From assembly GCA_963682175.1 (NCBI GenBank), contig OY821772.1:54892925-54956924 (forward strand): a DNA stretch of 64,000 bases, read 5' to 3'. This document shows positions 34,558 through 46,400 of this stretch, piece after piece. The position numbers and the translations under genes are program-made. The notes beneath the pieces are model-generated. The model ran no database searches. It was given only the letters and a program-made list of their open reading frames with translations, and was not told where the DNA came from. The stretch is from Triglochin maritima. Its lineage: Eukaryota; Streptophyta; Magnoliopsida; Alismatales; Juncaginaceae. The first letter of the stretch is position 1; every line of letters begins with the position of its first letter.

Positions 34558-35050
34558 TGTTAGGCTCGGAAACGAGTTTGGGTAGTGCGGAGTGCACGCT
34601 TGTTGAGCTAACGGTTTATCGACCACGAATATGAAGCAGGGGTCGAGGGGGCTGCGCCCCCTCGCGGGGTCAAGGGGGGGAGCCCCTGCGGGGTCCAAGG
34701 GGCAACGCCCCGAAAGCTCTTCGGAAAATCCATATTAATTTTTATTGGATTTTATGTATTTCCGTTTGAGTGGATAATACCAACCCAAAAGGTGTTTGTG
34801 TAACCGCCCAACCGCCATTCTGCTTTATAAGAGGGATTCGGTACTCAAAACAAACATACGAAAATTCATACTCCTTCTCTACCTTTCTGATCGAAGTTCA
34901 TATTGCCTGAACGAGATTGTTCCTTCTCAGGATTATCCCAGCAAGGTATTCGTGCAACCCGGGCAGTGTAAAAGGGTCGAATAATCTTGTTCGGAAAGTG
35001 ATTCGTACACGATCTGAGAAGAGTCCAGGATTATCACAACCGAAATCTCC
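34558..35050 (+). mobile_element. Probable Copia LTR fragment or solo LTR
   Basis: Starts TGTTAGGCTCGGAAACG and contains the G/C-rich block with a perfect hairpin (34644-34664: nine-base arms around TGC) followed by GCGGGGTC repeats, a pattern seen in many plant Copia LTRs. A TATA-like CTTTATAAGAGG lies near 34824. The right end is unclear and no internal coding region adjoins. Confidence 0.5.
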
Positions 35051-35059
35051 AACAGAAAG

Positions 35060-35145
35060 TGAGGGTAAGCCAATTGCTATTTGTAATGCACGTGGTAAAG
35101 AACTTTCGGCTAAGTCAAGTGAGGGTAAGCCAATTGTTGATCCAA
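35060..35145. repeat. 60-bp tandem duplication
   Basis: AAGTGAGGGTAAGCCAATTG occurs at about 35058 and again about 60 bp later, just before the hAT transposase remains. Confidence 0.8.
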
Positions 35146-36144
35146 ATAATTATCATTACTATTGCGTAATTGCTCATTATTTAGATGATTTATGATGTTT
35201 AAATAAAAAAATTATTTGTTTTTTTAACTATTTTGCATCCACACACTACCAATGTTATATTTGATCATATTAAAGTTGTCATGGTAGCTAATAATATTGA
35301 AATAAAGTTTATGCAATTGCATTTGATAATGCTACTAATAACAATTCATCATGAAAATGCTTATAAATTATTGTCATCCACTTGTAGATGATTTACTTTT
35401 TCATATCAAATGTGTTTGTCATACTTTGAACTTGGTAGTACAAGACGAACTTCAAATAATTAAACCTTACTTAGAAAATGTTAGGAATACAATTACCTAT
35501 GCAAGTTACATTAGTACATCTAGATATCAGAAATTTAGATAATTTTGTATATATATCATGTTAAACCTAGAAAGTTTAAATTAGATGTCCCACATAGATG
35601 GAATTCTACTTATGAAATGTTAAAATGTTGTTATCCTTATAATCTTGCAATTACAACCTCTTATAACAAAAAAACAAAATGATTACATGTTAACCCCCAT
35701 AGATTGGGATAATTGAAAAATTATGTTAGATTTTTTTTCACCAGACAATATTACCCCAACTCTAACATATTTATCTATGAATTACTTCCAATTACTAGAG
35801 TATTTGCGAAATATAGGTCAAATGCTGGTTTTGTTGAAATTTTAAATGTAATGGAGACTAAGTTTAATAAATATTGGAATCATTCTCCATTTAGTTTTTA
35901 TTTATCTTTTATTATAGATCATAGATTTAAAATTAGTGTTTTACAAGTTTTCTTGGAATAAATTTTTGCAAATATGAATTATGAAAATTTCTGGCGTAAA
36001 CGTGTCTTGACTGACAAGAGGCAAAACTTGTCTGACAAGTCTATCGAGATGAGAGTATACTTGAAGAATTTGATAGACGTTGCAAACAGAATGCAAAACA
36101 TGAATCTTAACGACACCAATGACGATGAAGATTGAAGACGAATT
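35145..36144 (+). pseudogene. hAT transposase fossil (RNase H-like domain)
   Basis: Broken frames read in hAT transposase order: NYHYYCVIAHYLDD (about 35147), VYAIAFDNATNNNS (about 35308), LLFHIKCVCHTLNLVVQDEL (35393 onward), VPHRWNSTYEMLKCCYPYNL (about 35588), then EILNVMETKFNKYWNHSPFS and IIDHRFKISVLQ (to about 35958). These correspond to the strand with the catalytic Asp, the CxxH insertion-domain start and the conserved W in plant hAT transposases. Many stops and frameshifts; dead. Its 3' part is interrupted by the Copia element at 36145. Confidence 0.75.
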
Positions 36145-36378
36145 TGAAGAATTTGTGAATGTATGTTTTTGTATTTTATTATACAAATAATACAAATACA
36201 TGTATATATATATGAGTTTGGTTTATTTCCAAATACAAGATTTAGCCGTTGCAATTGATGCGTGAATGTATGTTGCCTTTGGTGAAGATTTGCTGGATGG
36301 ATGATTTGCTTGATTGAGGATGTGTGTCCATATATGGCTGTGATGACCGTTTGTGTCTAAGTCGTTTATATTTCAACA
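36145..36378 (-). repeat. 3' LTR of Copia copy C
   Basis: 234 bp, TGTTGAAATATAAACGAC start on the minus strand. Confidence 0.9.
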
Positions 36379-36399
36379 CTCACCCTCAAGTTGTGTCCG

Positions 36400-39330
36400 G
36401 AAGAGGTTGAAAGATCCTAATTTGTCAAGGATGTTATTGAATTGTTTTTGATCTAATGACTTGGTGAAGATATCTGCGAGTTGGTTTTTGCTTTAAACAT
36501 AAGGAACTTCGATTTCCTTTGCTTGGATCTTTTCTCTAATGAAATGACGGTCCACTTCGATATGCTTTGTTCGTTCGTGAAACACAGGGTTGGAAGCTAT
36601 ATGTCGAGCAGCGTGATTATCACATAACATTTGCATTGGTCCTTGGCATGAGATATTCATTTCTTTCAGAAGTTGTTTGAGCCAAGTGAGCTCGTTTGTA
36701 GTAAATGTCATGACTCTATATTCTTCTTCTGCACTTGATCTTGCCACCACATTCTGTTTCTTGTTTCTCCAAGTGACCAGGTTTCCACCAACGAATGTAC
36801 AAAAACCAGTAGTGGATTTGCGGTCGTGACTGGTAGCCCAATCTGCACCGGAGTAGCCAATTATTGAGTTTAAATTATTATTTTTCATCCATATTCCTTG
36901 ACCAGGTGTTTTTTCAAGCATCTGAGAATTCTATCTACAATGTCAAGATGATGAGTGTGGGGAGCATGCATAAATTGACTTATTGTACTAACATCATAAG
37001 TAATGTCGGGTCTGGTGACAGTGAGATAAATAAGTTTTCCTACTAACCTTTGAAATTGTCCTATGTCTTTTAGAGGTTCTTCATCAGTGGGACTTACCTT
37101 TCGGTTTGTCTCAATAGGAGTATTTGTAGGTTTGGAACCTAATTTCCCTGTTTCTTGGAGTAGGTCAAGGACATATTTTATTTGGGATAAAAACATACCC
37201 TTTTTGGAGTGTGCAATTGCAATGACTAAAAAAGTATTTCAGGAACCCTAGGTTTTTGATGTCAAATTTGGTTTTTAGGTAAGTTTTTACTAGGTTGATT
37301 TCATTATCACTATTCCCAGTTATTATGATATCATCTACATATACAAGAACAATGATGGTGTTGGTATCGTAATGCTTAATAAACATGGATGCATTAACAG
37401 AACATTTCGAAAAACCAAAGTGGAGAAGAGAGTGGCTGAGTTTTGCATACCATGCTCTGGGGGATTGCTTTAAACCGTAGATAGATTTGTGAAGTTTGCA
37501 AACCTGATTCTGGGGACAAGCATAGCCTGGAGGGGGGGTCATGAAGACTTCCTCTTCAAGGGTCCCTTGAAGGAAGGCATTTCGGACATCCATTTGAAAA
37601 AGATTACAACCATGGTTAACAACAATAGATAAAAGAACCCTAACAATATTCATCTTTGCAACAGGAGCAAATGTCTCCTGATAGTCAATGCCATAAGTTT
37701 GAGTGTACCCTTTACCGACTAACCTAGATTTATTTCTATCAACCATCCCGTTACTATTGTATTTGATTTTATATACCCATTTGGATCCTACAGGTTTGGT
37801 TCCCATTTTAAGGGGGACCATGGACCATGTATGATTCCTTTCTAAAGCTTCTAATTCATCTTCCATGGCCTTAACCCATTTTGGATTCCTTAGAGCTTCA
37901 TGATACGAGGTTGGTTCTTGGTGAATGTCTATTGTAGTTAGAAAATTTTGATGATTAGGAGTGATGGCTTTGTAAGAAACATAATTTTGAATAAGATAAG
38001 TAACATTGTAAGTAACAAAGTCTCGTAGGAGACACGAAGCACGAGTTGGTCGTGAGGACCTTCTTGTAGGGGTTATTCCTGTATTACCTTGATTTTCATT
38101 ATGCACAATATTCTCATTACCTGTATTACCTGTGACATTGTCGTCTCCCCCTTCTTGAGGGATGACTCTTTCTTCAAAATCTGAAGGTATTTCTTCAAAT
38201 AAATCCATAGTCGGGAGAGAAGGAGATGTCTCATCTTGACCTGCAGAGAGGTTATCTGTAGTCCTAAAATAAGATTCGTTTTCAAAGAAGGAGACATCCC
38301 TGAAGATATATAGTTTACATTCTTGATGGTCATAGCATTTGTACCCTTTTTTGGTATGAGTATCCAAGGAAAACAGTTCTAACAGAGTTAGAGTTGAATT
38401 TGTCTACCTTTTTTTATGAACATAGCAAACACATACAAAAATTCTAAGGTAATCGATGCTCATACGTCTACCTTTCAATATCTCAAGGGGTTGTGTATGC
38501 TGAATAAGAGGACTAGGAAGACGATTAACAAGATAAACAACAGTTAATATGACTTCAGACCAGAAAATTTTAGGAATATGGTTTTGAAATAACAAAGACC
38601 TAGTGACATTAAGAAGGTGACGATTTTTCCGTTCAGAAACACCATTTTGTTCAAGGGTGTTGATGCAAGTAGTTTGGTGAAAAATACCTTTAGTTTTCAA
38701 AAAATGTTGAAAACATTGCTAGTATACTCTGAGCCATTGTCAGACCTAAGGATTTTAATTCTAGAGTCATACATATTTTCTACCAAGGTGACATATTCAC
38801 AGAAAACGGAGAAAGCATCAGATTTTGATTTAAGTAAATACAACCACGTTGTGCGGGAAAAATCATCGATAAAAGTGATAAAGTATTTAAAACCATTATA
38901 TGATTCTACCGGGATCTAAGGGATTAATTCCAGATATCTAAGTGGATTAATTTCAAGGGCTTCCCTGTTTTAATTGTGGAAGAATAAAAAGACAGTCTAC
39001 TTTGTTTTGCCAAACGACAAATATCACAACACAAATCAACTTGAATACGCAAATTTGGAAATAAATATTTTAAAACGACATATGATGGGTGACTCATGCA
39101 CTTGTGCCACTGAGGAGACTAATAGGACACATTATTAGCCTGTAAGAAATTTTCCGAACTATTAAATACGTAAATGCCATTTATGAGAATGCCCTTACCA
39201 ATCGTCCTCCCTAGTAGACGGTCCTGAAACAGTACGTCAAAAGGTGAGAAAATAACATTACAGTTCAATTTTCTAGTAATCCTTGCAATAGGTGAGGAGC
39301 TCCCCTTTTTTCTGAGTCCCAGTTATTGCT
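36400..39330 (-). pseudogene. Copia pol remains: integrase, RT, RNase H (copy C)
   Basis: From high to low coordinates: pre-integrase remains (about 39000-39330, broken frames, WHKCMSHPSYVVLKYLFP), integrase core and tail to 38404 (NGVSERKNRHLLNVTRSLLF), then RT in one long frame 37165-38367. That frame has NPKWVKAMEDELEALERNHT, GYTQTYGIDYQETFAPVAKM, FQMDVRNAFLQGTLEEEVFM and the catalytic LVYVDDIIITGN. RNase H (36493-36921) has GADWATSHDRKSTTGFCTFV and NHAARHIASNPVFHERTKHI. Frameshifts near 37190 and 36900 and stops near 36490 and 38400 break it. RT and RNase H are well conserved, so the element is younger than its neighbours. Confidence 0.88.
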
Positions 39331-39340
39331 CTGATACCAT

Positions 39341-39572
39341 GAAGAATTTGTGAATGTATGTTTTTTGTATTTTATTATTCAAATAATACAGATACATGTA
39401 TATATATATGAGTTTGGTTTATTTCCTAATACAAGATTTAGCTGTTGCAATTGATGCGTGAATGTATGTTGCCTTTGGTGAAGATTTGCTGGATGGATGA
39501 TTTGCTTGATTGAGGATGTGTCCATATATGTTTGTGATGACCGTTTGTGTCTGAGTCGTTTATATTTCAACA
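39341..39572 (-). repeat. 5' LTR of Copia copy C
   Basis: 232 bp; ends on the minus strand ...AATTCTTCA directly before the primer site. Confidence 0.9.
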
Positions 39573-39577
39573 GAATT

Positions 39578-40044
39578 AGCTAAATCATTCTATTTAAGGA
39601 GTATTTTTCCTAATATCCCTTAGTTTTTTTCATTACTCCTTTGGTTTAGCTAGCCTCCAGACTTTTTTCATATGTAACTAATTATGTATTTATATTGTTT
39701 CTCGAGACAACAATTATTAATAAATAAATTAGTTAATTTGGGGAAAAATAAATTGTGTTTGTTAATTCAATTGTGATTGTATACTTACTTCAAATTAAAA
39801 AAAACGACCGAAAAATTGAAACTCGACCCCAACGCCCCAGATTCGGCCCTGAAGCAGAAAAGACACGACACGAGTCCCAGTATCTACCACCTAAGCATTT
39901 GAATTTAGTAGAATTGTGGATGAACCAAAATTAACAACTTATTCCCATCCTTTTAGTTGTTAGTTTCAATTGATATAACATACGTAAATTTTCCCATCAG
40001 TTAAAATTTCCCAATCAGCTTAAAACAAAGGGTCGTGATACACG
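39578..40044. other. Intergenic, right flank of the Copia insertion
   Basis: AT-rich; may include the 3' end of the hAT fossil, but nothing recognisable remains. Confidence 0.4.
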
Positions 40045-41143
40045 AACGCGGGCGTCCGAGACGCTTCTCACGTGGTCAATCCAGTAAGCAGAGAAATTAA
40101 TTTAATAATATGTTTGTGTTACATGCAACATTTAATTTCTCAATGCAACATTACTTTCTCACTCCAACGTTTGGTTTTCTCGCGCAACTATTACTTTTCC
40201 CAACGCAACTTTTGGTTTCCTCATGCAATCTTCGGATACAAAGGTAAAATGAAGAGTTCATGTTTTGTCATTTTAAACATATAAGTTTGTCATTTTTAAA
40301 TAGTAATTTGTCCTTTTTATTTACCGGTTTGTCATTTCTATGTCGTGTTTTGTCATTTTTAAGTAATAGTTGGTCTTTTTTATCACCTGTGTTTGTCATA
40401 ATTTTCAAGAACACGAAATTAAACCAAATTTTGTGAAAATAAATCAGAAACCCCCAAAAATCAATATAAAAAACAAATCACCTTTAAACAAAAACACCAG
40501 AAAGAAACAAACTTTCCAAAATAACATCAAAAAATCAAGATCGAATCACAGAACAAAACTAAAAACTTCAAATCAGCCACAAATAAACAAACTTTTATGC
40601 AAAAACTCAACACGAAAAAACCCTAAATCAGCTACAAAGAACCACACTTCCAAAAAAATCAAGACAAATTCATCACAGAATAAAACCAAAAACTTCAAAT
40701 CAGCCACAAAAACCAAACTTTCTCCCAAAAACAGCACACAAAAAACTCAAATCAGCTACAAAAAACCATAATCCTCCTCATCCCCGCCTCGAGACAGACT
40801 CCAACGCCGACCACTTCCTCCTCATCGCCGACTAACTACACCGTGACGTCATAACCAATGTCGTCGGCGTCCTCACCTTCCTCAGGACCTACTCCCACGT
40901 CGTCTCTCTCGACATTCCTCTTACCGATCTCGCCTCCCACCGGGAGAAATGATGGAGAAGAAAATATTTTAAGGGATAATGGAAGGTTTTGAGGAGATAT
41001 GTACGGTGGAAACCAAAGGTCGCATATTTTAACGTGCATGTGATGTGACACAAAATAAATAAATAATATGTGATTTGATTAATTTTTAATTTTTACTGAC
41101 TGAATTGACCACGTCAGACGGTGTCCAGGACACACTGCGTCGA
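40045..41143. mobile_element. TIR element with possible captured gene fragment (Pack-MULE-like)
   Basis: The ends are imperfect inverted repeats of about 60 bp. The best-kept part is ACGTGGTCAATcCAGT, at about 40070-40085 and inverted at about 41095-41110, with GcGTCC-GAC outside it. Inside are tandem repeats: units around TGCAAC/CGCAAC (about 40120-40230), TTTGTCATTTTTAA (about 40255-40400) and AAATCAGCcACAAA (about 40550-40770). Then comes a C-rich block (40782-40952) that reads like a foreign exon. Element length and long TIRs suggest a Mutator-like element; no target duplication was confirmed. Confidence 0.55.
40788..40952 (+). pseudogene. Possible captured exon fragment inside the TIR element
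   Basis: Between AT-rich repeats, one frame here has C or G in nearly every third position, a clear coding signature. It reads RLETDSNADHFLLIAD, a stop, then LHRDVITNVVGVLTFLRTYS and HVVSLDIPLTDLASHREK. The parent gene is not recognised. The in-frame stop shows it is not functional here. Confidence 0.5.
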
Positions 41144-43493
41144 CAAATCATTTTTCTAAAAACAAAGCCGCCGACCTCGTAAACATTAAACAAAAGAAAC
41201 TAGATTATAGTGCTTTGCCCTTCCAGTTTCATGATAAAATATAGTTGTACGCTTGCATGAGTTTGCCTTGGTCATAACTCATAACTCATAAGCAGACATA
41301 CATAGAGACAAGTACTAAAGAAACTCCATTATCTTATACATCATCAGAATGTGATCTCATTCGTGATCCCATCTGAAAGCAGATTCAATGTTTTATGCAG
41401 CAAAAGTTAACAACTTTTGTTCAACTTATTATTAGTCAAAACAAACAACTATTAAAAGGATGTGGGCTGCCACGGCTGGGTCATTTTACGTACCCTTAAA
41501 TCTAAACTTTCAATTTTCTAATATCACACGCAGAATCAGATTCAACCTCACAAGTCACAACTGTAGTGTTCAGTGAATTTTACTTTGAGATGAATATAAT
41601 CTTTTGTTAAAGAAAAAATATTTTCTACTAGATTTTATTTTCATCTATTTCTTGTTAGACTCCATAATCACTTTCCAGAACTTTCCGTATCACTAACACC
41701 GACTGCAGACCTGCAGTACTACTGTTTGACTTTTACTGCTTAATCATTTTGCCTTAAGGCCTCAAGTTAAACTTTCCTCTTTCTAATAATAATAATTCAT
41801 ATGCAGAATCAGATTCAACCCACACGACACAACCAGATGGTGTAAAGCGAATGTTACTTTGAGATGAATAAAACCTTTGTTACAGTAAAGTAGAAATGTG
41901 AACTTTTCCCTCACTAAGTGCTACAAGTTGACTTTCATTTAAGTACATTTTTCACATTCATATATTCTTTGTTTTCCTTTTGATATCAATACAAAAACTG
42001 GCACTGATATGTTTGGTGTTGGAACAGATTGAATCTTACTTTAAGATATTATCACTTTTTTTATTACTGTAAATTAGAGATGTGTATCTTTCACTCAATG
42101 ATAACTACAATTTGACAACTAAGTACTTTTTTTCACATTTATATATTCTTTGGTTTTCATTTGACATTTTTAATTAATATATACAACCTGATGCATGTGA
42201 TGCTTAGTCCACTTCAACTTTTTTTAATTTACAGGAAAAAAGAACTACATTATCAATTTTTTATAGCTCTAATAATGCAATCAAAGTGGGGTATCCCGTT
42301 CTGGTTCTTATATATATTCCACTTCCATATATTCTTCCAAGATATTTTGCTACATTAATTACCTTTGTTTGGGAAAGATGTTCAGAAAATAACAGGTTAA
42401 AGCTTGTGCATAGTTTGGTTACTTATCTGATGGGAAGAAGCATCAAGTAAAGGAATGGCTCATAGTTGTACAAACTTCTGCTAAATAATTGTGTACCTAT
42501 CACAATACAATCCTCAAAAGTCCATTTTCACCAATATAATCTTATTTCTATCCGCCTCCCACATGTTCTAATAAGTTTTTGTTCAGTGGAACTCACATTC
42601 AGGTGTAGCATTGAGATGGGGATAATTTGTTTTAATTGAATGGCTGTTTGACTTCAGTGTGTTTGGGAAACCAAAATGGTCTGGTAATTTTGTGGGAGGT
42701 GGTTTTTTCCAAGGAAAATATAACATCAATCCAGCATAGGGATGGGAAGTTACTTCATTTCTGATGGGAAGAAATCCAGCATAATAGAATAGCAAACTAC
42801 ACTCCAGGATGGGAAGTTACTTCAAAGAGCTTTTGAAACCAAGAAGCTTCAAAGAATCCAAATATAGCTTTAGCATAAAATGACGTGCTAAAGTTTGGTT
42901 AGTGTCAGTTTAAAAATGATTTTCTGGGGCTGTTTAAAAGTTTTGCAAGTCTCATAAGCATATATACATAGTGGGTTGGAATGTTTGGCAAAGGTGGAGA
43001 GTTGGATGGTTCCCATAGATCAATCATACGTATATACCAAATTGCTTCTATTAGAATTTTCTACTAGATATCTTATGCCATAAGCTAGCTTATTAGTATA
43101 TATACCTACTCATGTCAATTTCTAAAAATGTTTTGCCAACATGCAACTCCACAATAAAGAGTAAATAAACATTCACATTTGGATCTGAGCTTAACTATTT
43201 ATCTCAAATTTGGTGGTAATCACCATTATTATACACAAAGTTACACTGTCTTAACATTATTTGGATGAAGAAAGAAAAGTACATTCCCCTCCATTTTCAC
43301 CCTAGCAATGGAAACGACTACTACAAATGGGATATTGTGTACTAAACTATAATATGATCTATGCATCCATTGATGGAATAGAGCTAAATCCAATACCTCA
43401 AATCACTTCTAACTACAACAAACTGCACTTGCTCTGTGTACATTGCTTTTATTATCTTGTTTATCACTTGTAATATGGAATAGATACTCGTAT
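41144..43493. other. Intergenic region downstream of NADP-MDH, with degenerate tandem repeats
   Basis: Holds the tandem repeat described separately (41500-42180) and a smaller repeat of GGATGGGAAGTTACTTCA (about 42742 and 42807). The NADP-MDH 3' untranslated region must lie just below 43494. No other gene seen. Confidence 0.5.
41500..42180. repeat. Degenerate tandem duplication, about three units
   Basis: GCAGAATCAGATTCAACC followed by ACTTTGAGATGAATA-AA occurs at about 41530 and 41802, with a weaker third copy at about 42025. A second module, TTCACATT-ATATATTCTTTG, occurs at about 41950 and 42132. Spacing varies between about 180 and 270 bp. Confidence 0.7.
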
Positions 43494-46400
43494 CTATTGC
43501 TCGCCTGGAAGCATGGTATCCTCAGGAAGATCACAATATGCATTTCCCTGCAAATGAATTTTATACATAATCAAGAGCAGTCCTTACCATAATGTAAGCT
43601 ATAAAAATTAATTTGTATGTGGTTTACCTCTCCTGTGAGATGTGCTACACATCTTTTCTCAGCAAGGAGTTCGGCTTCAGACTGCAGAGATCGAACTGTC
43701 AGATTCAAGGATATGAGTGAGAATGGGGTTAGAAGGAGAATAATGTCTAATGTACCTTCTTTATGCGGTCCCATAAATAGTCGTCAAACTTCACATCTTT
43801 GACAAGTTCATAGTCACCATCTCCCTGATCGTAATTCATCTCTCTCTCAGAAGGATTTCAAATGAAAAAAGAATGTTTAGAAGTGAAAAATGGGAATCAT
43901 ACTTTTGATCTACATGGCATGCTGAATACAATATCTTCAACAATTCCGTAGGGATTTCCGTTGGTAAAAACCTGGAAAGACACATGAACCAATTGAGTTA
44001 CATTGCCTAAACGAATACACATTTCATTTACCGAAGTTCCATAAGCCAAGTCGATAATGGATTACTCTGTCCAACTTCTATTTCCGTATTTGTCGGCAAT
44101 ACGAAATGAATTACCAGAGGTCAAATGGTTATTTTTGCATCAAGATGAACAAGCATGATTACCAGAGGTCAAATGAATTACCAGAGGTCAAATGGTTATT
44201 CTGACTTAAGTGAGAATAGTGGTCGGTTCGACCGAAAGTGGTTTCGGTCGACCAGACTTGTGTGCTGAGCGTGGAGAACGCTCTAGAGGAATTCGGTCGA
44301 CCGAAGAGGACTCAGCGTTCGACCGGATTCGTGGTGCGTGTGAGGAATTATTCCGTGGTGGGATTTGGTCGACCGAAAGTGCTCGGGTGTTCGACCGAAT
44401 TCGTTGTGGACTTGTGGGATTTGTCCTGGTGACTTTCGGTCGAACGAGACCCCTTTGCCGTTCGACCGATTGGTCGTTTTGTTCGGTGAACCTGGGAGTT
44501 GACCATCTAAACGGTCGACCGTCCCTTGACTTTGGTTCGACCGAACGAGTGCGGTGGGTGGGAATCGGTCGACCGATGGAGTGCCGGTCGATGCGATTGC
44601 CCTGTATTTGCTTGATTCGGTCGACCGAGACTTTTGGTTCGGTCGACCATTTGTGTCCAGTTTTGCACTATGGAGGTGTTATTGTTGTGGTTGTCCGTGT
44701 GGGACGAGTTGTGGTGCCGATGTTCGTCCGGCAAGTGTGCTAGGGTGCACGAGAGTTGCGGTGGTCGGTTGAAATAGACCTGAAGCCCCGTGACGGTGCG
44801 AGAGCTTGGGATTGGCTGAAATAGGTCTGAGGCCCAGCTTAGAATTATGGTGTTGCGGCGGTTGGTTGAAAGAGACTTGGAGCCCCGTGACTGTGTGAGA
44901 GCTGCGGTTGGTTGAAAATAGACCTGGAGCCCAACTAGTCTGTACGGGGTTGGTTGAGGTTAGACCTGGAGCCTCGTAGTGCGTTCAGGTTGGCTGAAAG
45001 AGGCCTGAAGCCTGAGCAGGGACCGCGTGTAGGGGTTGGTTAAAAATAGACCTGGAGCCCTTAGACGTTTGAGTTGGTTGAAATTAGACCTGGAGCCCTT
45101 GGTCGTGTCGTGGTAGCTGCGGTTGGTTGAGATTAGACCTGGAGCCCAGCTTGACGACGAGTGTGTGATACGGTGGTTGGGTGAAAGAACCCTGGAGCCC
45201 CGTGACTGTGGTGTGTGTTGTGGTTGGGTGAAAGAACCCTGGAGCCCAGCCTTTTATTTAAGATGCTTTCTTGTTCAGTAGAATTGCATGCTAGGGTGTC
45301 TTTCAGTTCATGTATTGTAGAGTTTGGCATACGGGGTTTCCTCTGGAAACTCAGACATTGTTGCATATCTACTTTCAGGCCGTGAGCGGCGATTGGGGGT
45401 GGTGACCGAGGAGAGGAGCACCGCTACCGGATTCAACTTTCTCTCAGTTGAGGTCGAGTGATTACTGCTTCCATTTGTATGGTCTTTTGATGTAATCACA
45501 ACTTTTGAAATACTCTGATGTTCATATATATATTATATATGTTGGTGCATCTGTGTTTAGTATTTGCGTAATGTCCTCTGTTGATTGTGTGTTTTTAAAA
45601 TTTTAAATTTTCCGCTGTGTTGAGGATGTTACAAACTCACCCCTGAAGAAAACCAATCACCTTCTGGAGTGGGGGATAGGAGTGATCTAATAGCATCTAC
45701 AATTGAAACAGCCGTCGAAGCGGCAGATGATCGTCCCCATTTCTTGATTAGAACACCGCCACGCTGCAAACAAACTGTAGCATTACTCCTAAAATTCATA
45801 TAAATATAAAATAATAATTCATATAAAACATAGAAATATAGAAGTGCAACAACAGCTCAATTTCAGGATATAGAGCAGAGTCCATAGTTCTTCAAACAAG
45901 TCGTTTTAAATTTATACTGTAATGGAAAAGAATGACAAGTGGTTCACATAACATATCCAGTTTTACCATCCCGAAAGAAGACTATAGTACCTTTTGAACT
46001 ACTTCAGTGAAATCATTTTCTAACCACTTGATATCCTTGATGACCTCCTTCACCGGTACATCATTTATTTTAGCATTTAGGAAATCAGGTACCTGCATGA
46101 AGAAAAAATATTTACCTAATGAACTCAAAATAACAGATCGTAATACATATACAGTAAAGAATAGATGTCCCATTGCTTGTGACATAAACTTACTTGAGTC
46201 GTAGAGTGATTTCCCCAAATGGTCATATTTGAAACTTTATCATAAAATACACCTGCTTTAAGTGCTAGCTGCAATTTGTAAAGAAATAAAGATTTTATAC
46301 ATCAAATTCCAAACTATGAGTAATCGCAAAAATACTGGATTTGCACATCTCTACCTGACATTTTGCCCTGTTCTCGTCCAACCTTGTTAAAGCATGGAAA

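Larger units (their letters stand above)
36145..39572 (-). mobile_element. Copia retrotransposon with both LTRs, gag deleted, TSD GAATT (copy C)
   Basis: LTRs 36145-36378 and 39341-39572 with TG...CA ends, flanked by GAATT at 36140-36144 and 39573-39577. By eye the LTRs differ by seven substitutions and two small indels. On the minus strand the primer site TGGTATCAGAGC lies directly after the 5' LTR (about 39329-39340) and the purine tract TTGAGGGTGAG directly before the 3' LTR (36379-36389). At 3.4 kb it is short: gag and protease are missing, and coding starts in the pre-integrase region. Confidence 0.93.
44068..45633 (-). mobile_element. Solo LTR (GTCGAC-array family) in NADP-MDH intron 10
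   Basis: On the minus strand it starts TGTAACATCCTCAACAC at 45633, only seven bases after the exon 10 donor (GTGAGTT). The block CTGAGTTtCC...GGAAACCCCGTATGCCAA near 45320-45355 matches the LTR at 17033. The likely end is GTTGGACA at 44068. Flanks would be GAGTT (45634-45638) and GAGTA (44063-44067) on the minus strand, a 5-bp duplication with one change, so the inner end is less certain. Intron 10 would be only about 100 bp without it. Confidence 0.75.

Noticed and set aside
40370..40771. 133-codon Lys/Asn/Thr-rich ORF
   Set aside because: Produced by AAATCAGCCACAAA-type tandem repeats inside a TIR element.
44210..44743. 177-codon ORF across the palindrome array
   Set aside because: It lies in an LTR inside an intron and exists because the repeats lack stops in that frame; no domain.
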